Source: Elysia marginata
Lineage: Eukaryota; Mollusca; Gastropoda; Plakobranchidae
Reading direction: 5' to 3'
Assembly (NCBI GenBank): GCA_019649035.1
Contig: BMAT01005544.1
Span: forward strand, 221,977 to 242,925
Length of the DNA stretch: 20,949 nt
Each line of letters starts with the position of its first letter. Position 1 is the stretch's first letter. Both the position numbers and the translations under genes were made by a program. Below are positions 9,772 through 20,006 of the stretch, piece after piece. The notes beneath the pieces were generated by a model. That model made no database searches. It saw only the letters and a program-made list of their open reading frames with translations, and had not been told where the DNA came from.

Positions 9772-9919
9772 AACTCCAAGCTATCCTGGCGTGAACTGGC
9801 CTGTGTTCAATGTGGAGGATGAAAACTACATCAAGATTGAAGCAAGCGGCATCACAACCGCCAGTGGTTTCAGGCATGAAACATGCGCTTTGTGGCGCGA
9901 GCACGAGCAATCTAGTTAG
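9772..9919 (+). CDS. Cholinesterase-like protein, C-terminal coding exon
   Basis: 148 bases completing the protein (codons 498-546, stop TAG 9917-9919). In frame with exon 1 it gives the family C-terminal block: WPVFNVEDENYIKIE (a beta-strand pair), then GFRHETCALW with Cys536, expected to pair with Cys420. Only ten residues follow that Cys, so the protein lacks the extra C-terminal peptides that tether or oligomerise many acetylcholinesterases (no hydrophobic anchor, no HDEL-type signal). Asn497-Gly-Thr, a potential N-glycosylation site, is created across the splice junction; Asn274-Ile-Thr is the other visible site. The ORF before the intron ends in a read-through stop, so this exon is needed for a full-length protein. 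Confidence 0.9.
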
Positions 9920-10056
9920 AGTACTGTTGGCAGCTGCCTCTATCTGATTGCGTTAAAAAAACGTTCATCTCAAAGAAGTTTCGACTTCTTACGACCTGTG
10001 ATTTTTCTTTCTTTTTTTTTTTTTAATTGTGGCACTGAAATTGTTAAAGAAGAAAA

Positions 10057-10062
10057 AATAAA
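10057..10062 (+). terminator. Poly(A) signal AATAAA
   Basis: A canonical hexamer 138 bases after the stop codon, a reasonable 3'-UTR distance. A second AATAAA at 10128-10133 could serve as the alternative. T-rich sequence follows the first one at about 10089-10100, as expected for a downstream element. Confidence 0.6.
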
Positions 10063-10354
10063 CAGCGAGAAAACTTGACAATATTTGGATTTTTTTTTGT
10101 TCAAAAGGTAAAAGAAAATTAAAAAAAAATAAAAGGTTATACACCCCAAAGAAATCAAATCTTTGTGGTTGGAGAACGAAGGGATCTAATTTAATGTAAT
10201 AATGCTTGGATTCACCTTATCGATGTCACCAGGAGACAGAAAGACAGTCTAAGCGAAACAAATCTTCTTTTTAAAATTTAAACTGTTTTATAAGGACGCC
10301 TGGAACAACCCTAAGGTTTTACAAGTATAGTGGAAACATGTTTCTGGTGATAGC

Positions 10355-10647
10355 GAGAAGGAGAGAGAATGAGGAGAGAGACAGAGAGAGATAGAAAAAG
10401 AGATAGAGACAGACAGATAGACAGAGACCGACAGAGATAGAGACAGAGAGAGACAGAGACATACAGAGAGAGACAGAGACAGAGAGAGACAGAGACAGAG
10501 AGAGACAGAGATAGACAGATAGACAGAGACAGACAGATATGGACAGAGAGACAGATACAAAGACAGAGAGAGGCAGAGACAGAGAGAGGCAGAGACAGAG
10601 AGAGGCAGAGACAGAGAGAGATAGACAGAGATAGAGAGATAGAGGAA
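10355..10647 (+). repeat. GACA/GAGA satellite with 14-base higher-order unit
   Basis: About 290 bases of GAGA, GACA and GATA words. At 10565-10620 a 14-base unit (GAGGCAGAGACAGA) repeats several times, and a related 14-base unit with GAGACAGAGACAGA lies at about 10465-10510, so the tract expanded at two scales. The Leu/Ser-rich open frames on the minus strand are artefacts of the repeat. Confidence 0.9.
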
Positions 10648-10991
10648 GGGGGGTGCTTGGCATTTGAAAAGCTTGCTCATAAATGATGGTTCACAATTGA
10701 CTTTCAAAGGCTAGAGTTGACTTGACAAAATCCTAAATGAAATTCATCAGATAAAACATGATCACTTAAGTTAAAATAATGGTTTGTGGAGTACAGCAAT
10801 ATAAATATTCTGCTCACAAGTCAATAAAAATTAAATTTCACCTCTTAAATGTTTTAATAATTAGAGAGAAAGAAAAAAGACGACAGACAGATCAAGGAAC
10901 AAACAAAATCAAAGAGAAAGTCTTTGCCATTGTCAGGGTAAGAGAATTATTTCATTTTGTGAACAAGTCTTCAAGCTGTTAAAAAAAATAA

Positions 10992-11209
10992 TAGAGACCT
11001 TTAGCACACGCACCGTGTCTCACTACGCGTACGTGAAAATCGGGAAAGCAGATTGAGAAACTATAAAAATAATGAAACTAGTTTCTAAAAATAGACCCAT
11101 AGACGTTCTTTTTTTAGAAACTGGTTTCATTTTTTTATAGTTTCTCAATCTGCTTTCCCGATTTTCACGTATGCGTATTGAGACACGGTGCGTGTGCTAA
11201 AGATCTCTA
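10992..11209. mobile_element. Palindromic fold-back element (MITE-like), 218 bp
   Basis: The left arm 10992-11091 and right arm 11111-11209 are inverted copies with about six differences, around a loop of about 19 bases. Ends read TAGAGAC...GATCTCTA, so it is either a TA-ending element or one with GAGA...TCTC termini flanked by a TA duplication. It has no coding capacity. The left arm also matches 6021-6138. The transcript would fold into a long hairpin. Confidence 0.85.
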
Positions 11210-11985
11210 GTAGCTCCAGCAAAGCACTTAAGCATAACTTAATAAAGCCTGTGCAGCTAAAAAATTCCTCACTACCCCTCATTTCATGTTGTTTTGCTTG
11301 CTATCACTGCGTACTTTCATTATCGAAACAATCGAAACTAAACAGATTTGATAATATTATGTCTAGCATTCTTTCCAAATGAATCTTGCGTCTCGCGGTC
11401 TAGTTTTGAGATATGGGCTTTGAAAGTTGTGGGTGTTCGGAAGTCAAATTTTAAAAGTTTTAGATATTGACGCTAAAACCATTTATGAACAGTTTCAAAC
11501 CTGGTTCTTGTTGAAATGCCATGTTCTATGTGCTTAATTTTCTTTTTGGTATGGATGCTATGGACTCTAGTCACTCTACACTTGTATAGTTCTCTAAAAC
11601 TGACCCAATTTTATCCCGTCTGAAATCTTACAAGGCCTGACCTTGCGAGCTTCATACGGCTATAGCGTCACACTTAAGCAGGGTAAAGTTTTTCTGTTTG
11701 TTTTATTTAAAAAAAAAGAGCAAAATAGCATTTCTGTGGTACCAATAACTAACTACTTTCCAATGTCGACTTTAGACTCATTTTGACTAGTTGCAAGACA
11801 TATTTTACGATATGAGCCAATATAGATTGGTGCTTCTGAGCCGCATGGTTGCCTTGTACACATAAAATTCGAGGTACATTTCATAAGTAGGTTTCGCTGC
11901 TAGTGCTGCGAGGTTTGTGCGATAATTTTCCGAGTTTTTGCTCCAGCGTGCTAATATAATTTAAACGATCATAAAAAAAATAAAC
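11210..11985. other. Gene-free stretch
   Basis: AT-rich with scattered stops; a 64-codon frame at its start overlaps the end of the palindrome and has no family features. No repeats were seen. Confidence 0.5.
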
Positions 11986-11989
11986 TTAC

Positions 11990-12690
11990 TCAGTAAACTT
12001 GTGCTTCTTAGCTGCTTGTCAACATGTTTACCGTCATAGTCGATGTATTTTTACCGGCCTTACAGAGAGTTCGGTCAAGATTCATGTTACGTCTATGAGT
12101 TCTTCGTCGTTTCCAAAGCGTTTCGCAGCAAGGTGGCGCTCGAGGGGTTTAGACATGTGGAATTCAGGTTCTAAATCCCAGCAAGGTGGCGCTCAAAGGG
12201 TTTAAACATGGAATTCAGGTGCCAGATCAGGGCTTTGTGGTGGATGCGGCGAATTCCCCCAATTGTACTTTTCAAACTAGTCTTTAGTGGTCTTTGCCAT
12301 GTGAGCAGTGTCATCTTCATGTTGCAATACAAGTTTGACCGACGGCCAGATCTCATTCGGTGAAATATATGAGTCTATACATATCAAAGGTATCACAGTT
12401 AGTGAAAACATTGACAGTTTGTCCAGGAGGCAAGTAATTTACAAGCAGAATGTTTTTTGCATCCCACAACACTGAAGCCATGACTCGTTTCACCGCGTCT
12501 TGACGTTTGATTTTGTTGACGGTAAGAGAGGAAGAGTACTTCCGGGTCATTGAACCCCTTCTCGTGTTAGGGATGGTGTGGTGGACCCAGATTTCGCCTG
12601 CTGTGACCATTGGGTCCAGAAATGTTTCATTCAACTCTTCACTGTTAAAAATTGTTTTGAAGAATCTTGACAGTGCTTTCTGTAATGCGG
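11990..12690 (-). pseudogene. mariner-family transposase pseudogene (minus strand)
   Basis: Read right to left on the minus strand, mariner catalytic-domain blocks appear in order. ELNETFLDPMVTAGEIWVHH lies near 12560-12630; the first catalytic Asp of the usual GDE box is Gly. VMASVLWDAKNILLVNYLPPG lies near 12425-12490. After frameshifts come HEDDTAH (about 12293-12332, second Asp kept) and HPPQSPDLAPEFH (about 12205-12250, where the third Asp of the SDxH box is lost or changed). LERHLAAKRFGNDEEL follows near 12095-12150. The N-terminal helix-turn-helix region was not found and terminal repeats are not evident. Frameshifts, a stop and a 53-base internal duplication disable it. Confidence 0.85.
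12126..12230. repeat. 53-base tandem duplication inside the mariner fossil
   Basis: Units 12126-12178 and 12179-12230 both begin CAGCAAGGTGGCGCTC and end near GAATTCAGGT plus a short tail. Each encodes, on the minus strand, a version of the same PEFH...LERHLA segment of the transposase, so the duplication arose after the mariner insertion and shifts its frame. Confidence 0.85.
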
Positions 12691-12830
12691 ATATTTTTCC
12701 CTACTACACTGTTTGAAAAATTGCATCGATTTTGACAGAGATTACATTAAAAAGTAACAAAGAAGCACTTACCAATTTATTGTGAGAAAGTAGTTTTATT
12801 ACGATCGTTCAAATGCTAAGCACCCAATGA

Positions 12831-12870
12831 CAAAAAAAAAGAAAAAAAAAAAAACCCAAAAAAAACCCCT
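12831..12870. repeat. A-rich run
   Basis: A poly-A stretch interrupted by G and CCC, lying between the two mariner fossils. It could be simple-sequence expansion; no retroposed body is recognised next to it. Confidence 0.5.
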
Positions 12871-13174
12871 GGAAATTTGGGACAAACCCTTGGCATGAAA
12901 TGTTGCACACATAGCATCATACCTTTTTGAAATTTCCAAAAAAAATAATCCAACAATTAACTGTGTGACTATGCTGAATAGGTTACAGATTGGCGTTCAC
13001 TTTTCGGAAGTTTGTATGATCATAGCGGCTGCCATAACGGAAGTCCCATTATTTCACCAAACATTTTCAAGATAAAACATCCGTGTTATCATAAAAATTC
13101 CTGTTCTTTTTTTGGAAAAGACACATCATGCATAAATATCACCCATTCACAACGATCTAGCCATTGTTTGAGGA

Positions 13175-14540
13175 GAAAATGTTTCTTCTGTTCAAACGGT
13201 TAAAAGCTGTTGTAGAGAGAGAGGATAACATGGAAGATGGAACTCGTCCTGGACGTCTAGTGACAGCATATATAGGGGTGCAAACATCTATAAAGTTATT
13301 TTTAAAGTGACAACAAATTCTATAATATATTATTTTTAAAAACGTCATATTTTAGAGTTCTAAATGATAAACAAAATAAGCAAAGGATGTTTTCAAAACA
13401 GCCAATTTCTCACTCAACTTTTCGCGGAGATATCAAACTGGGCAAATTGACCCAAACGGGCAACATCATCAGAGACGATGAGATTTGGTTTGATTCCTTG
13501 GATCCCTAAACAAAGCGCCAGTCAGCATATTGGAGAGACTTTGACAAGCCACGTCAACAGACAGTGCGACACAGACAAGAAGCCCTAATGGTCATGCGCA
13601 TGATTATTTTCAACACGAAGGGTGTGATAATACACAAGCCTGTGCCCCACAATCAATATATATCACCACATTACCAGGACTGTTGGAATCATGTGTTTTG
13701 CTTCACGGCAAAATATGCACTAAAACACGAGGCTCAAGTGATGACAGACGTTTTGACGGGCTATTATTGAGAATTGATTAAACGATGCTAAGGTATGATA
13801 TTCGCAATAGATAGAAGTAGGCTTAAAGTGGAAATGCCCAAAATATGATCCGAAACTTCGACTTAAAGCAGCTTTCACACCCACTGGTTCACCACAAAGA
13901 AAAAATACCTTATTACCCGGTTGCCATAATGATTATATAGAGCGACTTGCTCACTTAAACGGAAGATCCGAATCGTACAAAAGGCAGCTATTGAATCCAA
14001 AACCACACCAACACTTAGCCACACACAAAAAAAACCCCACAGAGAACAATTTTTAGCATTTAAGACATGCCCCATCATTTTAAACCATAGATCTAAAATC
14101 AGAATAAACAGTGGCGTCAGCCACTGCGCAACCATAATTAAGATTTCAAGACGTGAAATTAGCAGTGGATAGGCTTCAAGTAAAAATGCCCGAAATATAC
14201 TTGACTTTAGTATGATTCGAATCTTCGACATATAATAGCTTCGTCACCCACCGCCTTGCCACTAAGGAGAAACATATCTTAAAGGATGTCGCCTTTGAGA
14301 GTGATTGCTGGAGCAACCAGACGTTTCACCTCACCTTTATCTGTGATTTCTTCCTATTTACATAACTGGAAGTACATCTTCGCGACTAAAGATTTGAGAC
14401 AAAAGAGGACATTATTCAGGCAACGAAAGTGTCTATAAAGTGCCTGGACAAATGCTATTACATCACTGCATTTAAAGGCTGAATAGAACCGAGATGGAAG
14501 ATAGTCCGTGCCAAAGTGGTTCCCTAAGCTTTGTGGTTAA
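13175..14540 (+). pseudogene. mariner-family transposase pseudogene (plus strand)
   Basis: Transposase blocks occur in order on the plus strand, with frame changes. An N-terminal block KRLKAVVEREDNMEDGTRPGR (13193-13255) resembles the end of the mariner helix-turn-helix domain. NIIRDDEIWFDSLDP (about 13455-13498, first Asp present) is followed by a stop, then TKRQSAYW, DKPRQQ and IIFNTKGVIIHKPVP (to about 13650). A C-terminal block reads CDFFLF, LEVHLR, RFETKEDIIQAT and CLDKCYY (about 14331-14480), where the Asp of CDFFLF fits the third catalytic position. The second catalytic Asp region is disrupted by intervening sequence (13800-14290). Several stops kill it. The sequence differs clearly from the minus-strand mariner, so the two are different insertions. 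Confidence 0.8.
13820..14275 (+). repeat. Pair of diverged direct repeats inside the plus-strand mariner fossil
   Basis: The segment at about 13826-13915 (beginning GGCTTAAAGTGGAAATGCCC) is similar to about 14169-14280 (beginning GGCTTCAAGTAAAAATGCCC). Both run on to a TTCGAC word and a CACCCAC word. They are about 340 bases apart. They look like an old duplication that separates the middle and C-terminal parts of the transposase. Confidence 0.55.
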
Positions 14541-15005
14541 TGGATTTGAAAAGAGGGAAATCTATTTATATAATGGCCTCGTATCTTAGGTTTTTGCAAA
14601 TTGTAACTAAGCATAAGGTTAAAACAGGATTAAAAATACAACAAAACATTGCAATGGCGCAAGGGCTGCTTAAGGAGCATGAAAGAGGAATAACTCTAAA
14701 ATGAAGAGCGTTATCAAGGACATAGGTCGTGTTGTTTCCCTTCGCTAAACATATTCACAGGATTTTATGTATTGCACATGCTAAGCATTTCAATCGAGTT
14801 TACATTAAAACAAAAAATAAAAGGTGTTCTATTTTGATAGTTTTGTCTCTTTGAATTGTCATTTGGTCTAGAAGTACAACATGAAGTTTGAATTATAGTT
14901 AATATAGATGTAAGGGGTGAATGATTAATCAGCAAAAAAGTAACTCGGTGTCTAATCTTTAACAGATAAGAAAAATAATGTTCCCCTTCTCAACAGTTCT
15001 GTGAT
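14541..15005. other. Gene-free stretch
   Basis: AT-rich, stops in all frames, no recognisable domain or repeat. Confidence 0.5.
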
Positions 15006-15292
15006 AGCTATGATAATAGTCATGCGATTACGATAATGACGATAACAGTAACAATATTGGTTAAAGAATCAGTAATATTAATAATAATAATTATGATAAT
15101 AATAATAAGAACAATAATAATTATAATAATGATGATAATGATAATAATAACATTAATAACAATGATAAATATGATAATGATAATATTAATAATAATAATT
15201 ATTATAATAATAAAGTAATAATATTAATAGTACTAATAACATATAACAATATTATTAATACATGTAATAATGTTAATAATAATCTTTATAAA
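15006..15292. repeat. Degenerate ATA/ATG-rich microsatellite
   Basis: Imperfect AAT, ATG and ATA triplets for about 285 bases. The Ile/Met-rich open frame across it is an artefact. Confidence 0.85.
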
Positions 15293-15559
15293 AAATATGT
15301 AGGAAACAGTTAGTATCCGCTTCGGCGTTTATTTCCTCAAATTTGGAACGGTACATTAACTGTGGTGGACGAGTCCATATTGTCGTTCAGCAATCTTAAT
15401 TCAATCTGGGAAAGATCCGTTTCGACATTTGTAAACCTGAACACTAGAACCTGCGACTAGATTCGAGGCCTAGCCATTACGAAATTTTCTGTCTAATCTT
15501 CCCTTACACGCCAGTCACGACCACTATTACTCACTTCAGATTGTCTCAATCTTCAGAAC

Positions 15560-15645
15560 GGGGTAGGCTTAGACGGTTAGAGCGGCATGTCAATAATGTA
15601 AAAGTCAAGGGGTGCGAATGTGAGAGTTTCGATCCCCACAACACA
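15560..15645 (+). ncRNA. tRNA-like segment, possible SINE head
   Basis: GGCTTAGACGGTTAGAGCGG (about 15566-15585) resembles an RNA polymerase III A box region, and GAGTTTCGATCCCC (about 15628-15641) resembles a B box, about 50-60 bases apart as in tRNA genes and tRNA-derived SINEs. Pairing of the acceptor stem is not convincing, so it is not a functional tRNA. A possible A-rich tail lies at about 15720-15733. No SINE family can be named from sight. Confidence 0.45.
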
Positions 15646-15949
15646 CTCACCATTTTTTTTAAATTCCCAAAACAAGCGCTGGGCTTTTTAATCAAATGAA
15701 TTTGGTTATATAGTTTGATTTTTAAAAAAAAAACGGCTTATCATGTTATCTTATTTATTTAGACGAACAACATGGGCAGTGTAGGACCTTTTGAGTGTGG
15801 TCGGAGACTCTCACATGAGGATCATTTTTTCCGCAACCAGACTCAACCAATCGGATGTCACGTGTTCACCTTTAGTTAAACCAATTCTATTGTTTTTGCT
15901 TAAACCCTCGAAATTCGCGGGTATTAACTAGTTGTATTAATAAAAATCA

Positions 15950-16163
15950 TTAGTAGTAAAAGTAGTAGTAGTTGTAGCAGTAGTAATAGTACTAGTAGTA
16001 AGGGTAGTAGTAGTGAGGCTAGTAGTAGTCATAGTAGTAGTAGTAGTAGTAGTAGTAGCAGAAGTCGTAGTAGTAGTATTAGTAGTCGTAGTAGTAGTCA
16101 TAGTAGTAGTAGTCATAGTAGTAGAAGTAGCCATAGTAGTGGTAGTAGTAATAGTTGTGGTAT

Positions 16164-16210
<47 letters not shown>

Positions 16211-16327
16211 ATAGTAGTACTAGTAGTAGTGGTAGTACTAGGAGTAGTCATAGTAGCAGTATTACTAATAGTAGTAGTAATGGTAGTAGTAGTAGTAGTA
16301 GTAGAAATAGTAGTAGTAGTAGTCACT

Positions 16328-16399
<72 letters not shown>

Positions 16400-16404
16400 C
16401 TACT
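15950..16404. repeat. (AGT)n trinucleotide tract, about 455 bp
   Basis: Long AGT array with scattered ATAGT, AGC and CGT interruptions, nearly pure over the last 75 bases. It reads through as Val on one strand and Thr on the other; those frames are artefacts. Confidence 0.95.
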
Positions 16405-17235
16405 TATAAGTACTTAAGCAATTGGAAATATTGGCTACTTTGCAGATTGCATAACTAGCTAAACGTCGTGTTTTTATTCACGTTTACAAACAAGCTTTAC
16501 CAAATGTGCGTTTAAAAGTTCAAATATTCCTTGGCCTTTCGAGACTCGGTTTCCTGACACGGTGGTCTCGACAGCTTTTCGCCTCGTCGTTGATAGTTAA
16601 ACCTGTTGTTGGGTGAGATGAGCTATGCTTTGAGAGTTGGTTGAGGTCACCTTGGTTTATCAGTAGAATTCTACTATCTTCCAGTCAGGAGAGCTCTTTG
16701 TATGGAACTAATGGTAGTATAAGGGGGTCTTCCTCTAGATTTTCTTTATTGGTGTGCACAAAGAATTTTACTTTTTGAATTTCTATTTTATTTCGAAATC
16801 AGTTTTGTTACTTTGTTATTTCTCCTACTGACGTTTGTAGTAGATATAATACCTTTTTTCTCATCTTAAAACATGATTTTAGTCGAATAGGTTATATATC
16901 TTATTCTTCTTTTAATTCAGAGAAAAATATCTCCTTATAGACTTTTTAGCTTATGTTTATTACCTCACTAAAATATCACAAAGCAAAATCATTTTTACAT
17001 TGAAAAAAAAAAGAACAACAGACCCTGAGATTCTGATATCTATTTAAAACACGCCTTCTTTACTTGTTTCTAACTAGCGATTTAGAGTCTCGACTCTTTG
17101 TGAAGTCGGACAAAAATAGAAGACTTATTCTTGTAGCCAGACACCCAAGGGGCGGCCATGTTACTGTGGGACCTGAGGAGACAATTGCAACAAAATCCAC
17201 TGATGTTGTTTACTTTACACTCATTTAATTACAAA
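16405..17235. other. Gene-free stretch
   Basis: Mixed AT-rich sequence without open frames of note, domain matches or repeats. Confidence 0.45.
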
Positions 17236-17237
17236 TA

Positions 17238-17303
17238 CACTCCCCAGTGGTATTTTTTAATTCCCGAGTAAAGCGCGAAGAAAAACAACTGCTGGGGAGT
17301 GAA
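17238..17303. other. Short inverted repeat
   Basis: CACTCCCCAG (from about 17239) is mirrored by its exact complement CTGGGGAGTG (17291 onward), about 42 bases apart. It could be the short ends of a tiny element or chance. No target duplication is apparent. Confidence 0.4.
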
Positions 17304-17559
17304 AAGTCAAGACAGAGTTTATGGAGATTTCTTGTCTGACTACCGAATACACGTAATATTTATTATACGCTACCTAAGAACACACCAGGCTAGGATTTTC
17401 TGTTGTTCTTTATTTCCTTTCGGCCACCAAGACAGACAAAAGCTGGATGAAAATAATGTAAAAATGTTGACAGTTTGTGTGAGCGCAACCGGTAAAGAGA
17501 TTATCGAGTGCGGCATTTACCCCCCTAAGGATAATAGGCTGCTCACCCACTAATCTCTA

Positions 17560-18930
17560 TCCAGATAGACGCGCGGCCTGCGGGCTTCAAGCGTGAGCAA
17601 ATATTTGTAGTGAGTATTAACTTTCGAGTCTCACTGTTCAGCTGTTGTGAAGGAAAACATTAACTTATCTTCGCTTCATTTTCAGATACGTTCCCTTTTT
17701 TTTGTTTTTTGGCTAATTAAAATGAAGAACCTAGCTCAAAGCTGAGCTAGTTGAAATTTTTAATGTCTACTTTTTGTATAGTTAAACTATAACACCTGTT
17801 TTCTTTAATCATCTCGAATTAATAGTTAAGTATGTTAAGTATGCAGATGTCTCTGCCACATTTATTATTTTAATTTATTAAAGGTGTATATAAATCGTGA
17901 AGCTTTATCCTCTCCTTCTCTTCGTGCGAAAATCTTTAATACGTGTAACAATTTTATCGCAACATAGACAATACCTTCATTCTTTTTTATTATTATTCAA
18001 CGTGAATGATTTCCGTACCTAATACATTGACTGGTGGTGTATTTATATCTACGGGTATGTAGTTATATTTTTGGTCAAAAGACGACTGGAAGCAATGTAC
18101 GTCTGCACCATTTTCCCTCTTTTCTTTTACATAAAATTGATTCTTAATTGGGACAACATGTACATTTCACGTCTTGGCTCTAACTATGTTAGTATATATA
18201 TCATGTTAGCCTTTGCGACATGATCTAACAAATATATCTACCTGCATCTATGCTCCTTTGCAACTTGATTGTATTTATGACATGCATTGAAACTGATAAA
18301 AAACAGAAGCTTGTTTAACTGTAATACATGATTTCATTTGAAAAACTTTCCTCTTACTTTGTAATGAAACGAGCAAAACAGATTTTAATCTTTAAAAAAA
18401 TGAACTTGCCCTAACTTATACTATTCTTTGATTTTATACTTTCTTTAAGAGAATTAAAAAAAATATTTTAATCAGCTTGGTTCTACAAGTTAAAGACAAG
18501 ATGATCACAAATATTTTTTCTTTTGCTTTTATGTGGTTATTATAGATACAAATGTTCTCTCTCATCATTCCTATTGACCTTTTTCTTCCCTTTAAATCCA
18601 TGTAATATTTTTCTCTTTGTGTAAATAAGGATTTCAGTTTAGCCTTTTCGTTTAGTTATAGTTATGTTTTGAAGCCGTTTAAATGTGGTCAGTCTGTATA
18701 TTGATGACGTATCGTGCAGGGAAAGGGGGGGGAGGGTGCTATTAATACAACGGCAAATCAATTTTCAGGTTGTTAAAGATATTTTTAGAAACTCCCCCAT
18801 TTTTTAAGAAGTCTGATATGATACGCTTCTGTTCTCATGACCGCGCAAAGATTCTCCCAAGCATTAAACTTTCGTCGCTCCTTACGGAATGAGTGAAACT
18901 AATGAAATCAAAATCCCTTGCCTATCCCAC
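17560..18930. other. Gene-free AT-rich stretch
   Basis: No gene or long repeat. There is a small hairpin at about 17732-17752 (CTAGCTCA...TGAGCTAG) and a G-run at 18725-18737. Confidence 0.5.
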
Positions 18931-18933
18931 CAG

Positions 18934-19300
18934 TTATGTAAGTATCCAGATCTTTTTCCCCGGCGACGATCGCTCGGCGTAATCCTCAAGTTCCAGCATC
19001 ACCAACACCACCACTAGGTTTGGGGGCCCCCAGCCTTGAATCAGCAGACTGTGCCTGTCAATCAAGAGGTAGACAGGGCTGATGAGTTCTACAGGTTGTT
19101 TGCTCAACTCGGGAGCCACGCATGACTTGGTGAGGGCAGGAAAACACCGCTGTCAGGGCCAGGGAGAACGAAGCTTAAGGTGCACACAAACCGCTACAGG
19201 GAGAACGAAGCTTAATAAGGCGCGGGCAAACCGCTACAGGAGGTAGCGGAGGCTTAGGTCTATGGGGTTCTTCTATATGCGGCGCAGAGTGTCGTCGGAG
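18934..19300. other. GC-richer block with a 37/40-base tandem duplication
   Basis: Composition changes abruptly from the AT-rich surroundings. Two units, 19161-19197 and 19198-19237, both start AGGGAGAACGAAGCTTAA and end ACCGCTAC. A 61-codon frame on the minus strand (18934-19119) matches nothing I know. A decayed transposon fragment is the likeliest explanation, but no diagnostic motif was found. Confidence 0.4.
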
Positions 19301-20006
19301 AGAACGCTTACAATGATGGTTCTGACCTAAATCTACCTATTGATCCCAAATTGTGGATCGAAAATGGTTTTAAAAGCGTTTTATTACAGCTTTGTAATAT
19401 TTCTCCTATCTTGCTACAGAAAACGGCGTGCAACCTGCAAGACGGAAGGCAGAAGACATTGTGTTTCCCAAGTTGTGATGTAGATTTAGTTCAGAACCAT
19501 TAAAAAAGATGTAAAAAAAAGATAAGAAAAAAAGGTGCACGTAAGACGTAGGGCTGTATAATTCACAGTTTAATAAGTGGTATTGATTGGCTTAGGAGGA
19601 CCACCAGTCTCTCCAGCTTTGACCCCACGGTGGTCAGTCTTCCTCTGATTTCTGTTGTAAGCCTCCTATCTGCGTCAAAGTTTGTATGATACGAAGGTAG
19701 ATAAAAGAAACGTTCTCTAACTCTTCTTTGTCTACCCGTTTCGCAACCTGCAGATTGTTTAAAAAAGCTAAGTAGAAGTGGCCACAGTTGAAAAAGATAA
19801 CAAGAATTACCCAGATACGACTAAATGAGCTAGAATGAACTAGGATCAGTAGGATTAAAAAGAAAATTAATATAATTATTCCCTCCTGGTGGCAAAAATA
19901 AATCTTTCCAAGTATGCCTATAAATGGCAGAATCTGATTTAAAAATTTTTAAGATTTCCTGACTAAGTATTAGACTAACTGCTTAATAAACATTGAATAT
20001 TTGTAG

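Noticed and set aside
10288..10707. Possible CRISPR-like or minisatellite gene array
   Set aside because: Unit variation and lack of spacers show a simple GACA/GAGA expansion in an animal genome.
15560..15645. Functional tRNA gene
   Set aside because: Box-like motifs are present, but acceptor and anticodon stems do not pair convincingly.
15937..16417. Poly-Val (plus) and poly-Thr (minus) open frames
   Set aside because: They are read-through of the AGT trinucleotide tract.
17299..17553. 84-codon plus-strand frame
   Set aside because: It starts with GTG, has no domain, splice or codon-use support, and lies in a transposon-rich gene-free area.
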